Shown: positions 7,380 through 17,489, numbered from the stretch's first letter. The stretch is 40,828 nt of DNA from an uncultured Eubacteriales bacterium (GCA_900549955.1 URQH01000016.1:1-40828), one strand, 5' to 3'. Numbers and translations are program-made. Notes: generated from the sequence alone by a model not told the origin.

Positions 7380-8135
7380 TCAGCGGGCGTTGCCGTTTCC
7401 GGATCCGGCTCCATACCCGTTTCCTTGTCCAAATCCCGGACCGCGTCCACCCACTCCGTCTCCCCCCTGCCCAGCCTGCTCCAGCAGGTCGCGGATCTCC
7501 CGCATCGTGAGCCGCTGCACGTCCTCCACCGTAACGTCCGGCAGGACCTCCCGCAGTTCGAGATAGGCGCGGTACTTGCCGACCGACAGCCCCGCTGCAT
7601 GCGCCTCGGCGACGTCCGCCTGCCGCTGCGTACAGTGCAGCTGCTCCGGGGCGATGCCTGTCCGCTCCAGGATGCAGTTCTGCATCTGCCGCAGGCCGTC
7701 CTCCGAGCCGTTGACCACGGTAATCTCCAGCAGCTGCCCTTCCGCGAGGCAGGCGGCGACCGTCTCCTCGCGCAGGATGGTTTCGATGGCGTCGGCATAG
7801 GCCAAATGCTTCACCGTCACCGCCGCCGCGACCGCCCGCCCGTCCTCATTGTAGCCCTGTACGCCGATCACCCGGCCATACCGGTTGACCGACAGCTCCA
7901 GCGACGGATTGATGTCCATGCTGATCGTCGCCACCGTCGTAGCATACGACGCATAGCCGCCCACGCCCAGCAGCAGCGCAAACGCGCACACGGCCACCCG
8001 GAGAGCACGCGCCGCGCGGCGCGCCCGGGGCGCGGCGTGGCGGTACAGCCGCTCGTGCAGGAACGCCCTGGTCCGCGCCTGTAGATCCTCTTCCGCCCGG
8101 ATGGGCTCGAACGCCGCCCGGATTTGCTTACGCAT
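7380..8135 (-). CDS. RsgI-like membrane anti-sigma factor
   Basis: This 251-residue protein has a charged cytoplasmic N-terminus of about 44 residues, one membrane helix (about 45-66), then an outside domain opening with ISMDINPSLELSVNRYGRV (about 71-89). That motif is the RsgI hallmark. In RsgI proteins the Asn-Pro bond of the conserved motif is cut by autoproteolysis during signalling; here it would be Asn76-Pro77. The C-terminus is a Gly-rich tail with no carbohydrate-binding module, unlike cellulosome RsgI. Its ATG overlaps the sigma-factor stop by 8 bases, so the two are co-translated and should form a sigma/anti-sigma pair. By family precedent the N-terminal part holds the sigma factor inactive until an envelope signal arrives. 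The RsgI match is strong, but here the partner is ECF-like rather than SigI. Confidence 0.8.
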   Translation of the reverse strand: MRKQIRAAFEPIRAEEDLQARTRAFLHERLYRHAAPRARRAARALRVAVCAFALLLGVGGYASYATTVATISMDINPSLELSVNRYGRVIGVQGYNEDGRAVAAAVTVKHLAYADAIETILREETVAACLAEGQLLEITVVNGSEDGLRQMQNCILERTGIAPEQLHCTQRQADVAEAHAAGLSVGKYRAYLELREVLPDVTVEDVQRLTMREIRDLLEQAGQGGDGVGGRGPGFGQGNGYGAGSGNGNAR

Positions 8136-8610
8136 CTTCCTCGCCCCCCAGTCTTACCTGCAACATGCGCCTTGCGCGGGCCAGCAGTGTATACACGGTG
8201 TTTACGTTCCGGCGGAGCAGCTTTCCCATCTCCACCGCCGAATACCCCTCAAAATAATGCAGGTAAATCACATTCCGGTACCGCTCCGGGAATGCCAGCA
8301 CGGCCTCGAGCACGTCACTATGCAGTCCGGCCTGCCGCGCCGGCAAAGGCGCCGCCTCGTCGATCGGCACGGTCCGGCTGCGGAACACGTTCTTGAGCAC
8401 GTCCTTGCACCGGTTGATCGTCACGCGGATGAGCCACGCCTTTTCATGTTCCGCACTCTCAAACGGGGCGGAGCGCAGGGCATATTTGAGGAACACCTCC
8501 TGAAAGATGTCCCCCGTATCCGAGGCATTTTTCAAACACAGCGCACAGATCCGGCGAACGGTATCTGCATACCGCTCCATCGCCCCATACACTTCCTGTT
8601 CGCTCCGCAT
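8128..8610 (-). CDS. ECF-type RNA polymerase sigma factor
   Basis: This 160-residue protein has the two-domain plan of group 4 sigma factors. Region 2 includes DTGDIFQEVFLKYA and KAWLIRVTINRCKDVLK (about 30-75). Region 4 includes ERYRNVIYLHYFEGYSAVEM and VNTVYTLLARARRML (about 110-155). The start at 8610 is chosen because GGAAGGG lies 4-5 bases upstream; an in-frame ATG at 8631 has none. It lies 33 bases after the secreted repeat protein and overlaps the anti-sigma gene, giving the order repeat protein, sigma, anti-sigma. A possible ECF promoter (9069-9097) before the first gene would make the operon autoregulated. The rest of its regulon cannot be inferred from this window. Confidence 0.88.
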   Translation of the reverse strand: MRSEQEVYGAMERYADTVRRICALCLKNASDTGDIFQEVFLKYALRSAPFESAEHEKAWLIRVTINRCKDVLKNVFRSRTVPIDEAAPLPARQAGLHSDVLEAVLAFPERYRNVIYLHYFEGYSAVEMGKLLRRNVNTVYTLLARARRMLQVRLGGEEDA

Positions 8611-8643
8611 TGCACCCTTCCATGCGGGCACCCGCCCGCCACG

Positions 8644-9018
8644 TCAGTTGGTTCTCCGTCTGCCCCGGCCTCGGCCGCCGCGCGCATTGTCGCACACGCC
8701 GTCCCCGTCTTCATCCACAAAGCCGGCGCCACGGCCGCAGTTGTCGCACACGCCGTCCCCGTCTTCGTCCACGAAGCCGGCGCCGCGGCCACAGTTGTCG
8801 CACACGCCGTCCCCGTCTTCATCCACAAAGCCGGCGCCGCGGCCACAGTTGTCGCACACGCCGTCCCCGTCTTCATCTACGAAAGCAGCGTTCCGGCCAC
8901 GTGCGGCGACAGCCGCAATGCCGCCATTTTCTACGCCGCCGTTTGCCAGCGCAGCGCCCGTGCCCAGAGCCAGCGCCATCGCGCCTGCCAGCAGGCACGC
9001 CGTCAGTCGGTGTTTCAT
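8644..9018 (-). CDS. Secreted protein with four acidic DGDG repeats (calcium-binding-like)
   Basis: This 124-residue protein starts with a clear signal peptide (MKHRLTACLLAGAMALALG..., cleavage likely after ALA near 25). The mature part is four copies of an 18-residue repeat, FVDEDGDGVCDNCGRGAG, the last ending VCDNAR, and then a basic tail (GRGRGRRR). Each repeat contains DEDGDGVCD, a DxDxDG acidic loop like those of EF-hands and thrombospondin type 3 repeats, which bind calcium. The VCDNC pairs could form disulfides or hold metal. The start has AGGGAGGA about 7 bases upstream. It is the first gene before the ECF sigma and RsgI-like genes, so I infer an envelope sensor, ligand or target of that system. 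Its true function is unknown. Confidence 0.75.
   Translation of the reverse strand: MKHRLTACLLAGAMALALGTGAALANGGVENGGIAAVAARGRNAAFVDEDGDGVCDNCGRGAGFVDEDGDGVCDNCGRGAGFVDEDGDGVCDNCGRGAGFVDEDGDGVCDNARGGRGRGRRRTN
8687..8890 (-). repeat. Tandem 54-base repeat, nearly four copies
   Basis: Units begin at 8687, 8741, 8795 and 8849. The first three are complete and differ from each other at only about 2-4 of 54 positions; the fourth diverges in its last third. The period equals 18 codons and encodes the DGDG repeats. The near-identity at DNA level suggests recent duplication or ongoing copy-number change. Confidence 0.95.
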
Positions 9019-9068
9019 GATAGCATCCTCCCTCTTTTTCATGCAAGCTCTCGCGGGCTTCTGCTATA

Positions 9069-9097
9069 CATACGATTGCACCGGGTCGATCCTTTCA
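9069..9097 (-). promoter_or_regulatory. Candidate ECF-type promoter of the repeat protein/sigma/anti-sigma operon
   Basis: On the minus strand TGAAAG (9097-9092), a 17-base spacer and CGTATG (9074-9069) resemble the TGAAAC-N16/17-CGTA pattern of SigW-like ECF factors. The RNA would begin near 9062, about 45 bases before the first gene. A vegetative -10 (TATAGC) overlaps the same region, so the assignment is tentative. Confidence 0.4.
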
Positions 9098-9123
9098 TCC
9101 GACCTGAAAAAATCCGCACGAAG

Positions 9124-9197
9124 AAAAAAGCGCACGGCGGGTTGCTCACCCGCCGTACGCTCCACGGCAAAGCCGGCGCGGCTTTTGCCGCGCCGGC
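9124..9197 (-). terminator. Two hairpins ending the RHH-clpB transcript
   Basis: The first hairpin after clpB pairs 9172-9182 with 9187-9197 (GCCGGCGCGGC, 11 base pairs, 4-base loop). The second pairs ACGGCGGGT (9134-9142) with ACCCGCCGT (9148-9156) and is followed on the minus strand by GCGCTTTTTTCTT, a proper T run. The second is the likely intrinsic terminator. Confidence 0.85.
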
Positions 9198-9208
9198 CAT
9201 CCCTCTCT

Positions 9209-11800
<2,592 letters not shown>

Positions 11801-11822
11801 AGGTCCTTCCCCCTTTGTCTCG

Positions 11823-12473
11823 TCAAATCAGGATCCGCTGCCCATGCAGATAGTCGACATACAGCCGCTGCACCTGCACCACCGCGCGTTGCGGATCGCT
11901 CAAGTTGGCAAAAAATGCCTTGAGCGCGCGGTCGAACAGGTCGATATACGCGGCGATCGCCTCGCCCACCGTCTCGTTGTCCGGCTCCGCGCCTTCGCTG
12001 CGCAGCACCAGCTTGCGAATAAACCGCCCGTCCTCCACCGTACTCTCGGTCCGCCCGAGGAACGATTCCTCCACGCGCACCCAAAGTTTGAAAAACTGCA
12101 ACAGGTACAGCAACAATGTGCTGTTCTGGCTTCGGAGCGACACACGCAGTTCTCCCAGCAGCGGCTTGGCATTGCGGTACAGCTCGACGCTGTAGCGAAC
12201 GGTCGGGTTGTACTTATATGCCAGCGCACTCCTGAGAGAAAACATGGTGTCTGACGGCTGCAACAGCACCTGGAATGTGCTGCCGCCGGCAAGCTGCTGC
12301 TCCACGGCGGAAAAGATCTCCCGCATGCGCTTTTCCGGCGTCATGTAGGATACGTACTCCGCCAAAATCTGGTTGATCATGTTTGACCGGCTGGTGTTCA
12401 TCTCATAGGCGACACGGTCGATCTGCTCCACCACGTCGTCCATCAACACCAGGGAATACACGCTCTTGTTCAT
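11823..12473 (-). CDS. Ribbon-helix-helix DNA-binding-like protein with unknown C-terminal domain
   Basis: The protein has 216 residues. The first 45 (VYSLVLMDDVVEQIDRVAYE, then NTSRSNMINQILAEYVS) look like a ribbon-helix-helix unit: a short strand followed by two helices with a typical SRSxMINxxL second helix. Residues about 60-216 are mostly helical with some strand, contain no motif I recognise, and may sense a signal or contact a partner. The ATG at 12473 has AGAGGAG 7 bases upstream; the longer frame starts in an AT-rich promoter. It lies 22 bases before clpB and has its own promoter, so it may control the clpB operon and perhaps the divergent acetyltransferase gene. A structural rather than regulatory role is possible. 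Confidence 0.65.
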   Translation of the reverse strand: MNKSVYSLVLMDDVVEQIDRVAYEMNTSRSNMINQILAEYVSYMTPEKRMREIFSAVEQQLAGGSTFQVLLQPSDTMFSLRSALAYKYNPTVRYSVELYRNAKPLLGELRVSLRSQNSTLLLYLLQFFKLWVRVEESFLGRTESTVEDGRFIRKLVLRSEGAEPDNETVGEAIAAYIDLFDRALKAFFANLSDPQRAVVQVQRLYVDYLHGQRILI

Positions 12474-12500
12474 ACCCGCTCTCCTCTCTTCCTGCCATTT

Positions 12501-12528
12501 ATTGTACCACTTCAAGTATAATTTGCAA
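12501..12528 (-). promoter_or_regulatory. Promoter of the RHH-clpB operon
   Basis: On the minus strand TTGCAA (12528-12523), a 16-base spacer and TACAAT (12506-12501), with TGG just before the -10 making it an extended -10. RNA would begin near 12494, about 20 bases before the start codon. Confidence 0.6.
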
Positions 12529-12533
12529 GCGAA

Positions 12534-12543
12534 ATTATATAAT
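12534..12543. promoter_or_regulatory. AT palindrome between divergent promoters
   Basis: ATTATATAAT is an exact palindrome lying between the -35 boxes of two divergent promoters, 6 bases from the RHH-clpB one. It is a candidate site for the RHH protein, though AT-rich palindromes are easily found by chance. Confidence 0.3.
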
Positions 12544-12556
12544 ATTAACAACGATT

Positions 12557-12585
12557 TTGCAAAAAAGCCAAATTTGCGGTATGCT
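12557..12585 (+). promoter_or_regulatory. Promoter of the GNAT gene
   Basis: TTGCAA (12557-12562), a 17-base spacer and TATGCT (12580-12585). The RNA would have a leader of about 150 bases before the GNAT start at 12740. I see no conserved structure in that leader. Confidence 0.5.
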
Positions 12586-12739
12586 CATGACATCACTGCA
12601 TCGTACGGGAACGCCGGCACCTGAACGCGGCGCGCGCAATGCCCTGGCCACGCCGGATATGACGCGTTCGCCCTGCCTGCACGGCGTCGAATTCACGCGC
12701 GGCGGCCCGTTCTCTTTGGTGCACACGACAGGAGCAAAC

Positions 12740-13414
12740 ATGAACCCCATCGACCGTCCGGACGCCGCGTTCGTCCGCGAACCCATGCGAAAAGGCATTG
12801 GCCAGGTGCTTTACCAAAGCGATGCCACGGTGCTGCTTTGCCACCGGCCCGGCGCATTCATGCTGTATTGCACGGATACGGTAGAGGGCTTGCGTGCGCT
12901 CGCCCCGCTACGGGCCTGCACCCTGCTCGCGACCAACGACCGTGACGTAGCTCTGCACGCCCAGGCGCGCTTTGACCTGTCAAGCCGCGGCGAATGCTAC
13001 TTTGTGGTCTACGAAAAGGCGACCCCGCCCGTCGTGCCCAAACGGCTCGACATCCGCCCGCCGGACGACGAGGCCATGCGCCTGATCCGCAGCCACTACG
13101 ACCTGGCTTCCGACGAGGAACTGGCCATCGTGCGGCAGCGCGGCGACCTGCTGTGCGGCTATCTGGCAGGCACGCTGGCCGGCTTTATCGGGCGGCATCA
13201 GGAGGGCAGCCTCGGCATGCTGTACGTCTTTCCCCGTTTCCGCCGGCTCGGGCTCGCGGCCGAGCTGGAGACGCAGGCCATTGCGCGTTGTCTCGCGCAG
13301 GGCGACCTGCCCTATGCCGATATCTTTACCGATAATGCCGCCTCACTTGCATTGCAGCGCAAACTCGGCTTTACCGTGCGGGAAGACATGCGCAGCTACT
13401 GGGTACACAACTGA
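12740..13414 (+). CDS. GNAT family N-acetyltransferase
   Basis: The protein has 224 residues. The C-terminal half carries the GNAT core: a beta strand LGMLYVFPRF, then the acetyl-CoA loop region RRLGLAAELETQAIARCL (about 160-185), and the late motif FTDNAASLALQRKLGF near 205. The pyrophosphate-binding loop is loose compared with the RxxGxG/A consensus. The N-terminal 100 residues are a second, weaker GNAT-like or unrelated domain. Such enzymes move an acetyl group from acetyl-CoA to an amine. The substrate is not apparent. The ATG at 12740 has ACAGGAG 5 bases upstream; the frame is open further upstream but that part lacks a ribosome site and runs into the promoter. It is a single-gene unit ending in a strong hairpin. 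Confidence 0.75.
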   Translation: MNPIDRPDAAFVREPMRKGIGQVLYQSDATVLLCHRPGAFMLYCTDTVEGLRALAPLRACTLLATNDRDVALHAQARFDLSSRGECYFVVYEKATPPVVPKRLDIRPPDDEAMRLIRSHYDLASDEELAIVRQRGDLLCGYLAGTLAGFIGRHQEGSLGMLYVFPRFRRLGLAAELETQAIARCLAQGDLPYADIFTDNAASLALQRKLGFTVREDMRSYWVHN

Positions 13415-13431
13415 CCCGCACGCACATAACA

Positions 13432-13468
13432 GGAGGGCGCCCGTGCCACCCCGGCATGGGCGCCCTCC
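13432..13468. terminator. Shared hairpin between convergent GNAT and galK genes
   Basis: GGAGGGCGCCC (13432-13442) pairs with GGGCGCCCTCC (13458-13468), and the inner GTGCC/GGCAT extends the stem to about 16 base pairs. It lies between two convergent stop codons. There is no T run. Confidence 0.65.
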
Positions 13469-13493
13469 GGTTGTGCCCACAGGTTCCCGGCCT

Positions 13494-14804
13494 TCACCCG
13501 GCCAGTACCGTGCCGCCCACCGGGCGCAGCACGACCGGCCGGCAACTACCGGGGCCAAATATCCCCTCCATATACGCCGTATAGGCGGCCGCCTGCCCCA
13601 CCGGCAAAAACGTCTGAATGGCGCCGGCAAACCCGCCGCCATGTACGCGCGCGGCAAAATGCGGCGCGGCGGTTTCCTGCATGCCGTCGCAAGCAAAAAA
13701 CCGCTCGGTCAGGGCGAGCGCGAGCGCCAGCCCGCGCTCCCGTGCATCCGCGGGGCATACATTCTGCAGCACCTCGAACGAGGAACGGCCCGACGCGCGC
13801 ACCAGCGCCAGAAACTGTGCGGCATCCCCCGTCCGCAGCGCCTCAACCAGCCGGGGCACCCGTGCGTTCTCCTGGAAAAAGTGCATGGCGCGCAGCAGCG
13901 ACAGGTCCGGCACGGCTCCGCGCAGCCGCGGCAACGCTTCGTAAAATGCGCGCTCCTCCACCTCCGACAGCACCTCCTTGCCCAGCCGTGCGGCGACGAG
14001 CCGCATGTCGGCAGGAATGGCGGCATATTCGCGCGTGAGATCGGCATGGCTGCCGCCCGTATGCACGAGGCATGCCGCAAGGCCAAGCTTCGAAAGCGAA
14101 GCCACGACGCGCTCCGCCCGGGGCGCCGCAGCATCGGCAAAGTCGATGTGCACAATGCCGCCCAAGGATGACGACAGCTGGTCCATCTGCCCGCACGGCT
14201 TGCCAAAATACCGGTTTTCCGCTTCCCAAGCGACGCGAGCGATCTCCATCGGGTCCGGCGCGCCGGTTCCATACAGTCCGGCAAGGCAGTTGGCGAGCAG
14301 CACCTCAAAAGCGGCCGAAGAGGACATGCCCGCGCCGGCCGGCACCGTGGAACAGGCCACGGCGTCAAACCCGCCGACTGTATGTCCGCGCCGCGCCAGG
14401 CCGGCCGCCACGCCGCGCAGCAGCGCCGCCGGGGTGCCCTGCTCCGCCGGGTCGGGCTCCAGCCGGCCGAGTGACAGACAGACCGGCGCATACCCCTCCG
14501 ACAACAGCACCGCCTGATCGTCCGCGCGCGGCGACGCCACCGCCACGCAGTCCTCCGCCACCGCCGCGGCCAACACATGGCCGCGCTGATGGTCGGTGTG
14601 GTTGCCGCACAGTTCGGTACGGCCCGGCGCCGACACGATCACCGCTGTCCTCTGCCCGCCAAACGCTTCGGCAAACCGCCTGAGCAGCGCGTCGTAGCGC
14701 GCCCGCTGCGTCTGTACGGCCGCCGCGCCATACAGGGACGCCAACGCTCCGTCCAGCGCGCCGCCATGCAGCAGATCCAGCCAATGCACCGCCGTATGCG
14801 CCAT
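13494..14804 (-). CDS. galK: Galactokinase (GHMP kinase family)
   Basis: This 436-residue cytoplasmic kinase phosphorylates galactose, the first step of the Leloir pathway. Residues 61-80 read GRTELCGNHTDHQRGHVLAA, corresponding to the galactokinase signature GRxNLIGEHTDYNxG in the variant form common in Clostridia. The GHMP phosphate loop VPAGAGMSSSAAFEVLL spans about 154-170. A late Gly-rich motif (HGGGFAGAIQTF) closes the active site. The ATG at 14804 has AGGAGG 8 bases upstream; the open frame continues about 240 bases further, through the promoter area. No galT, galE or transporter is adjacent. Because the signature deviates, a related sugar kinase activity is possible. A minus-strand -10 (TATACT, 14893-14888) lies upstream, with a poor -35. 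Confidence 0.82.
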   Translation of the reverse strand: MAHTAVHWLDLLHGGALDGALASLYGAAAVQTQRARYDALLRRFAEAFGGQRTAVIVSAPGRTELCGNHTDHQRGHVLAAAVAEDCVAVASPRADDQAVLLSEGYAPVCLSLGRLEPDPAEQGTPAALLRGVAAGLARRGHTVGGFDAVACSTVPAGAGMSSSAAFEVLLANCLAGLYGTGAPDPMEIARVAWEAENRYFGKPCGQMDQLSSSLGGIVHIDFADAAAPRAERVVASLSKLGLAACLVHTGGSHADLTREYAAIPADMRLVAARLGKEVLSEVEERAFYEALPRLRGAVPDLSLLRAMHFFQENARVPRLVEALRTGDAAQFLALVRASGRSSFEVLQNVCPADARERGLALALALTERFFACDGMQETAAPHFAARVHGGGFAGAIQTFLPVGQAAAYTAYMEGIFGPGSCRPVVLRPVGGTVLAG

Positions 14805-14919
14805 CCGTTTCCCCTCCTGTTCCCGGTCGTCTGCCATGGCAATTTTCGCAGTTTCAGCGCTTTCTCGTGCGTCTCCCTGCCATTTCGAGTATAACACACG
14901 GCATGGGCAAAAGAAACCT

Positions 14920-14948
14920 TTGTAATTTCTCCCACGGTCGTGTATACT
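14920..14948 (+). promoter_or_regulatory. Promoter of the E2/CAT-fold gene
   Basis: TTGTAA (14920-14925), a 17-base spacer and TATACT (14943-14948). RNA would begin near 14955, about 37 bases before the start codon, with AGGAAAGGAG in the leader. It is divergent from galK. Confidence 0.6.
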
Positions 14949-14991
14949 GTGTCCTTGTAGGCAACCCCTGCCCAGGAAAGGAGCTTCGCCC

Positions 14992-15825
14992 ATGCGAAAA
15001 GACGGCACGCGCGTCCGCGGCGCAGACGCGATGTATACGCTCATCCCCTACGTCATGAAGCATCGCTACGACGCGATGAACATGATCGAGATCGACATCC
15101 CCATCGCCGGGATGCAGGCATACCTGAACCAGAAGCGGAAAGAGGGATTCCAGATGTCCCATCTCGGCGTCGTCCTCGCCGCCTACCTGCGCACCGCTGC
15201 GGAATACCCCCTGCTCAACCGCTTTGTCGTCAATAAGCGCATCTATGCGCGCAATGAATTTTCCATCGCCATGGTCGTGCTCAAACCTGGGGAGACGGAA
15301 GGCACCATGTCCAAAATGTATTTTGACATGACCGACGACATCTTCGACGTGCACCGCAAGATGGACGCCTATATCGAGCGGAACCGGCAGGCGGGCGACA
15401 CCAACGCCACCGACGACCTCATGCGCACGCTGCTGCGCATCCCCGGCCTCGCCAACGTCGGCGTCGGGCTGTTCAAGCTGCTGGACAGATACGGGCTGCT
15501 GCCCAAGAGCCTGATCGACGCAAGCCCGTTCCACGCGAGCCTCGTGGTCACGAACCTCGCCAGCATCCGCACGAACCACATCTACCACCACCTGTACGAG
15601 TTCGGCACGTCCAGCCTGTTCGTGGCGCTCGGCAACATGCGGGAGGTGGCGCGGCGCATCAGGGGCGAGATCGTCTTTGAGCGCTGCCTGCCCATGGGCA
15701 TCGTGATGGACGAGCGCATCTGCTCCGGCAGCTATTTTGCGCGCGTCTTCCGCCGCTTCCGGCAGTATCTGCTCGACCCGTCGCTGCTCGAAGGGCCGCC
15801 CATCGCCATCCAGGTCGACCGCTGA
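14992..15825 (+). CDS. 2-oxoacid dehydrogenase E2/CAT-fold protein, catalytic residues replaced
   Basis: This 277-residue protein resembles the catalytic domain of E2 acyltransferases and chloramphenicol acetyltransferase, but has no lipoyl or peripheral-subunit-binding domain. Family features include SPFHASLVVTNLASI near 180 and a C-terminal block with MGIVMDERICSGSYFARVF (about 235-253). In true E2 enzymes this block is DHRxxDG, with the catalytic His and Asp. Here it reads DERICSG (240-246), with Glu for His and Ser for Asp, so ordinary acyl transfer looks unlikely. I recall clostridial relatives with DERICDG, so this is a family trait with one further change. AGGAAAGGAG lies 8 bases before the ATG. 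No pyruvate dehydrogenase genes are nearby. The function is unknown; calling it part of such a complex would mislead. Confidence 0.75.
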   Translation: MRKDGTRVRGADAMYTLIPYVMKHRYDAMNMIEIDIPIAGMQAYLNQKRKEGFQMSHLGVVLAAYLRTAAEYPLLNRFVVNKRIYARNEFSIAMVVLKPGETEGTMSKMYFDMTDDIFDVHRKMDAYIERNRQAGDTNATDDLMRTLLRIPGLANVGVGLFKLLDRYGLLPKSLIDASPFHASLVVTNLASIRTNHIYHHLYEFGTSSLFVALGNMREVARRIRGEIVFERCLPMGIVMDERICSGSYFARVFRRFRQYLLDPSLLEGPPIAIQVDR

Positions 15826-15866
15826 GCGCATGACGCGCCGGCCGCCGCCAGTTTCAAGCAAAACGA

Positions 15867-15903
15867 ACGGGCGCCGCACGGCTTGTTGCCGGACGGCGCC
15901 CGT
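15867..15903 (+). terminator. Hairpin after the E2/CAT-fold gene
   Basis: ACGGGCGCCG (15867-15876) pairs with CGGCGCCCGT (15894-15903), and the inner part pairs further. It lies 42 bases after the stop codon. No T run follows. Confidence 0.6.
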
Positions 15904-15986
15904 GCGTCAAAACCGGCCCACGGTATGCGCTTGTATTCCGAAGCATTTATTCGGACACGAAGTCGCCGCGCCAAAAGTGAGCGGCG

Positions 15987-16019
15987 GAAAAAATCCGGAG
16001 CGGCTCCGCCGCTCCGGAT
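15987..16019 (-). terminator. Terminator of the plsC-gltS operon
   Basis: ATCCGGAGCGGC (15993-16004) and GCCGCTCCGGAT (16008-16019) form a perfect 12-base-pair stem with a 3-base loop. On the minus strand it is followed by TTTTTTCC. It lies 30 bases after the gltS-type stop. Confidence 0.88.
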
Positions 16020-16048
16020 CTGGCAAGATCATCTCCCGGCAACCGCGC

Positions 16049-17485
16049 TCAGACGTCCTGCGTCCGCGCGGCTTTCGCCTCCGCGTCCCCTGCGCCCGGG
16101 CCACCGCCGCGTTTGCCGCCCTTGCCGACGCGCAGCATGAACAGCAGCAGCAGGCACAGGTATGCCGCGCACAGCCCGCAAACGAGGAAGGTCATGGCCG
16201 TGGACTTCGGTGCCATGCCGATGAGCACAAGCATGGGCGCACCAAACAGGATGCCAAAACTCGATCCGATCACGAGGTTGTTGGCGGCCGGCGTCTGGAA
16301 CGAGACGTCGATCTCGCGCAGCAGCAGCACGCCGGAGCTGATGGTGCCGGTGAGCATGCCGTACATGGACACCAGCCCTTCATAATAGTACCCGGGATAT
16401 ACGCGGCGGCAGATCCACTGGAGATACACCAGCGTCACCGCGCCGCCCGCCACGGCCATCAGCGCAAACGGCAGCCACAGGCCCGACAGGTCCTCGATAT
16501 TGATCGACGCAATGCCCGCCACGATCATCAGGTCAAATGCCACGCCGGAGATGCGTGACAGCAGATAGTTGTTCTGATACTGGCGCGTCATGACATTGGC
16601 GCGGCGCAACAGCCGCAGCACCAGGCGCACGAGCAGCGCCAGCGCCGAACCGATGATGAAGTTAAAGCCCCAGAGCAGCGGCGAAACCGTCGCCACCAGG
16701 CCGGGCGCCACGGCGCCAACCAGCAGGTCGATACCATTGGAAACCAGGTAGGTCAGCAGATAGACGAGCACCACCAGCATGACCTGAATGGAAAACCGGT
16801 CAATCGACTCCGACACGGGAATTTCCCCATATTGCTGGAAGTCGTCCACCGTCACGGCATTGGTCGTCACCTCTTCGCCGCCATGCACCCGCCCGCGGCG
16901 GCGCAGCACATTGAGATAGATGACGCCGACGATGCACGCGCACAGATAGCCGGCGGCGGCAAGCGACAGGCCGAACGACCGCCCGCCCACAAAGCCGAGC
17001 GCCTCATAGCTCGAGCCGATGTTGTTGGCCTGGCCCGGCCCCTGCCCGTATCCCATGGGCAACAGGATGCCGGCGGTCTTGAACAGCTCCGGCTGGATGG
17101 TATAGGCAAGGCCAACGGAAATGGCCAACCCCACCAGCGCCTGCACCAGATACGTGCTCACGATCAACGCCCCGCTCTTGGCGCCGATCAACCCGCCGCC
17201 ACCCGTGTGCTCCCGCTCGGCGGGCACGCGCAACGACATGGCAATAAAGCCAATCGCAATACCGTGATACGTAGCCGTCTCGAGGAACGTGGCGTCGAGT
17301 TCCAGAAGCCCCACGCTCCGGCAAATCAGCAGCAGAAATCCCGCCAGCACGGAAGTCGGGAGCATCGTCTTGCGTACAAACGGCAGTTTTCTGCGCAACA
17401 GCGTCGACAGCAGGATGGCCGCGGCGATGATGCCAAACTGGATTACCACGTTCCACAACGACGTATTGGCTGCACTAAAATCCAT
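16049..17485 (-). CDS. GltS-type sodium/glutamate symporter
   Basis: This 478-residue membrane protein has about 11-12 helices in two related halves, the plan of the ESS (GltS) family that imports glutamate with sodium. Family-like segments are MGYGQGPGQANNIG near residue 140, matching the GltS pore loop GHGTxxG region, and SMYGMLTGTISSGVLLLREID near 370. The GYGQGPGQ variant differs from classical GltS, so another dicarboxylate or amino acid is possible. The start has GAGGT 6 bases upstream, inside the end of the plsC-like gene. Only 4 bases separate the two genes, so they are co-transcribed. The C-terminal tail is short, charged and Gly-rich. Confidence is high for the family and moderate for the substrate. 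Confidence 0.78.
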   Translation of the reverse strand: MDFSAANTSLWNVVIQFGIIAAAILLSTLLRRKLPFVRKTMLPTSVLAGFLLLICRSVGLLELDATFLETATYHGIAIGFIAMSLRVPAEREHTGGGGLIGAKSGALIVSTYLVQALVGLAISVGLAYTIQPELFKTAGILLPMGYGQGPGQANNIGSSYEALGFVGGRSFGLSLAAAGYLCACIVGVIYLNVLRRRGRVHGGEEVTTNAVTVDDFQQYGEIPVSESIDRFSIQVMLVVLVYLLTYLVSNGIDLLVGAVAPGLVATVSPLLWGFNFIIGSALALLVRLVLRLLRRANVMTRQYQNNYLLSRISGVAFDLMIVAGIASINIEDLSGLWLPFALMAVAGGAVTLVYLQWICRRVYPGYYYEGLVSMYGMLTGTISSGVLLLREIDVSFQTPAANNLVIGSSFGILFGAPMLVLIGMAPKSTAMTFLVCGLCAAYLCLLLLFMLRVGKGGKRGGGPGAGDAEAKAARTQDV

Positions 17486-17489
17486 AACA

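Noticed and set aside
8687..8890. CRISPR-like array
   Set aside because: The 54-base units are contiguous without spacers and translate into an in-frame protein repeat.
14992..15825. Chloramphenicol acetyltransferase resistance gene
   Set aside because: The fold is related, but the catalytic His of CAT is replaced and the protein is longer than CAT (about 215 residues).
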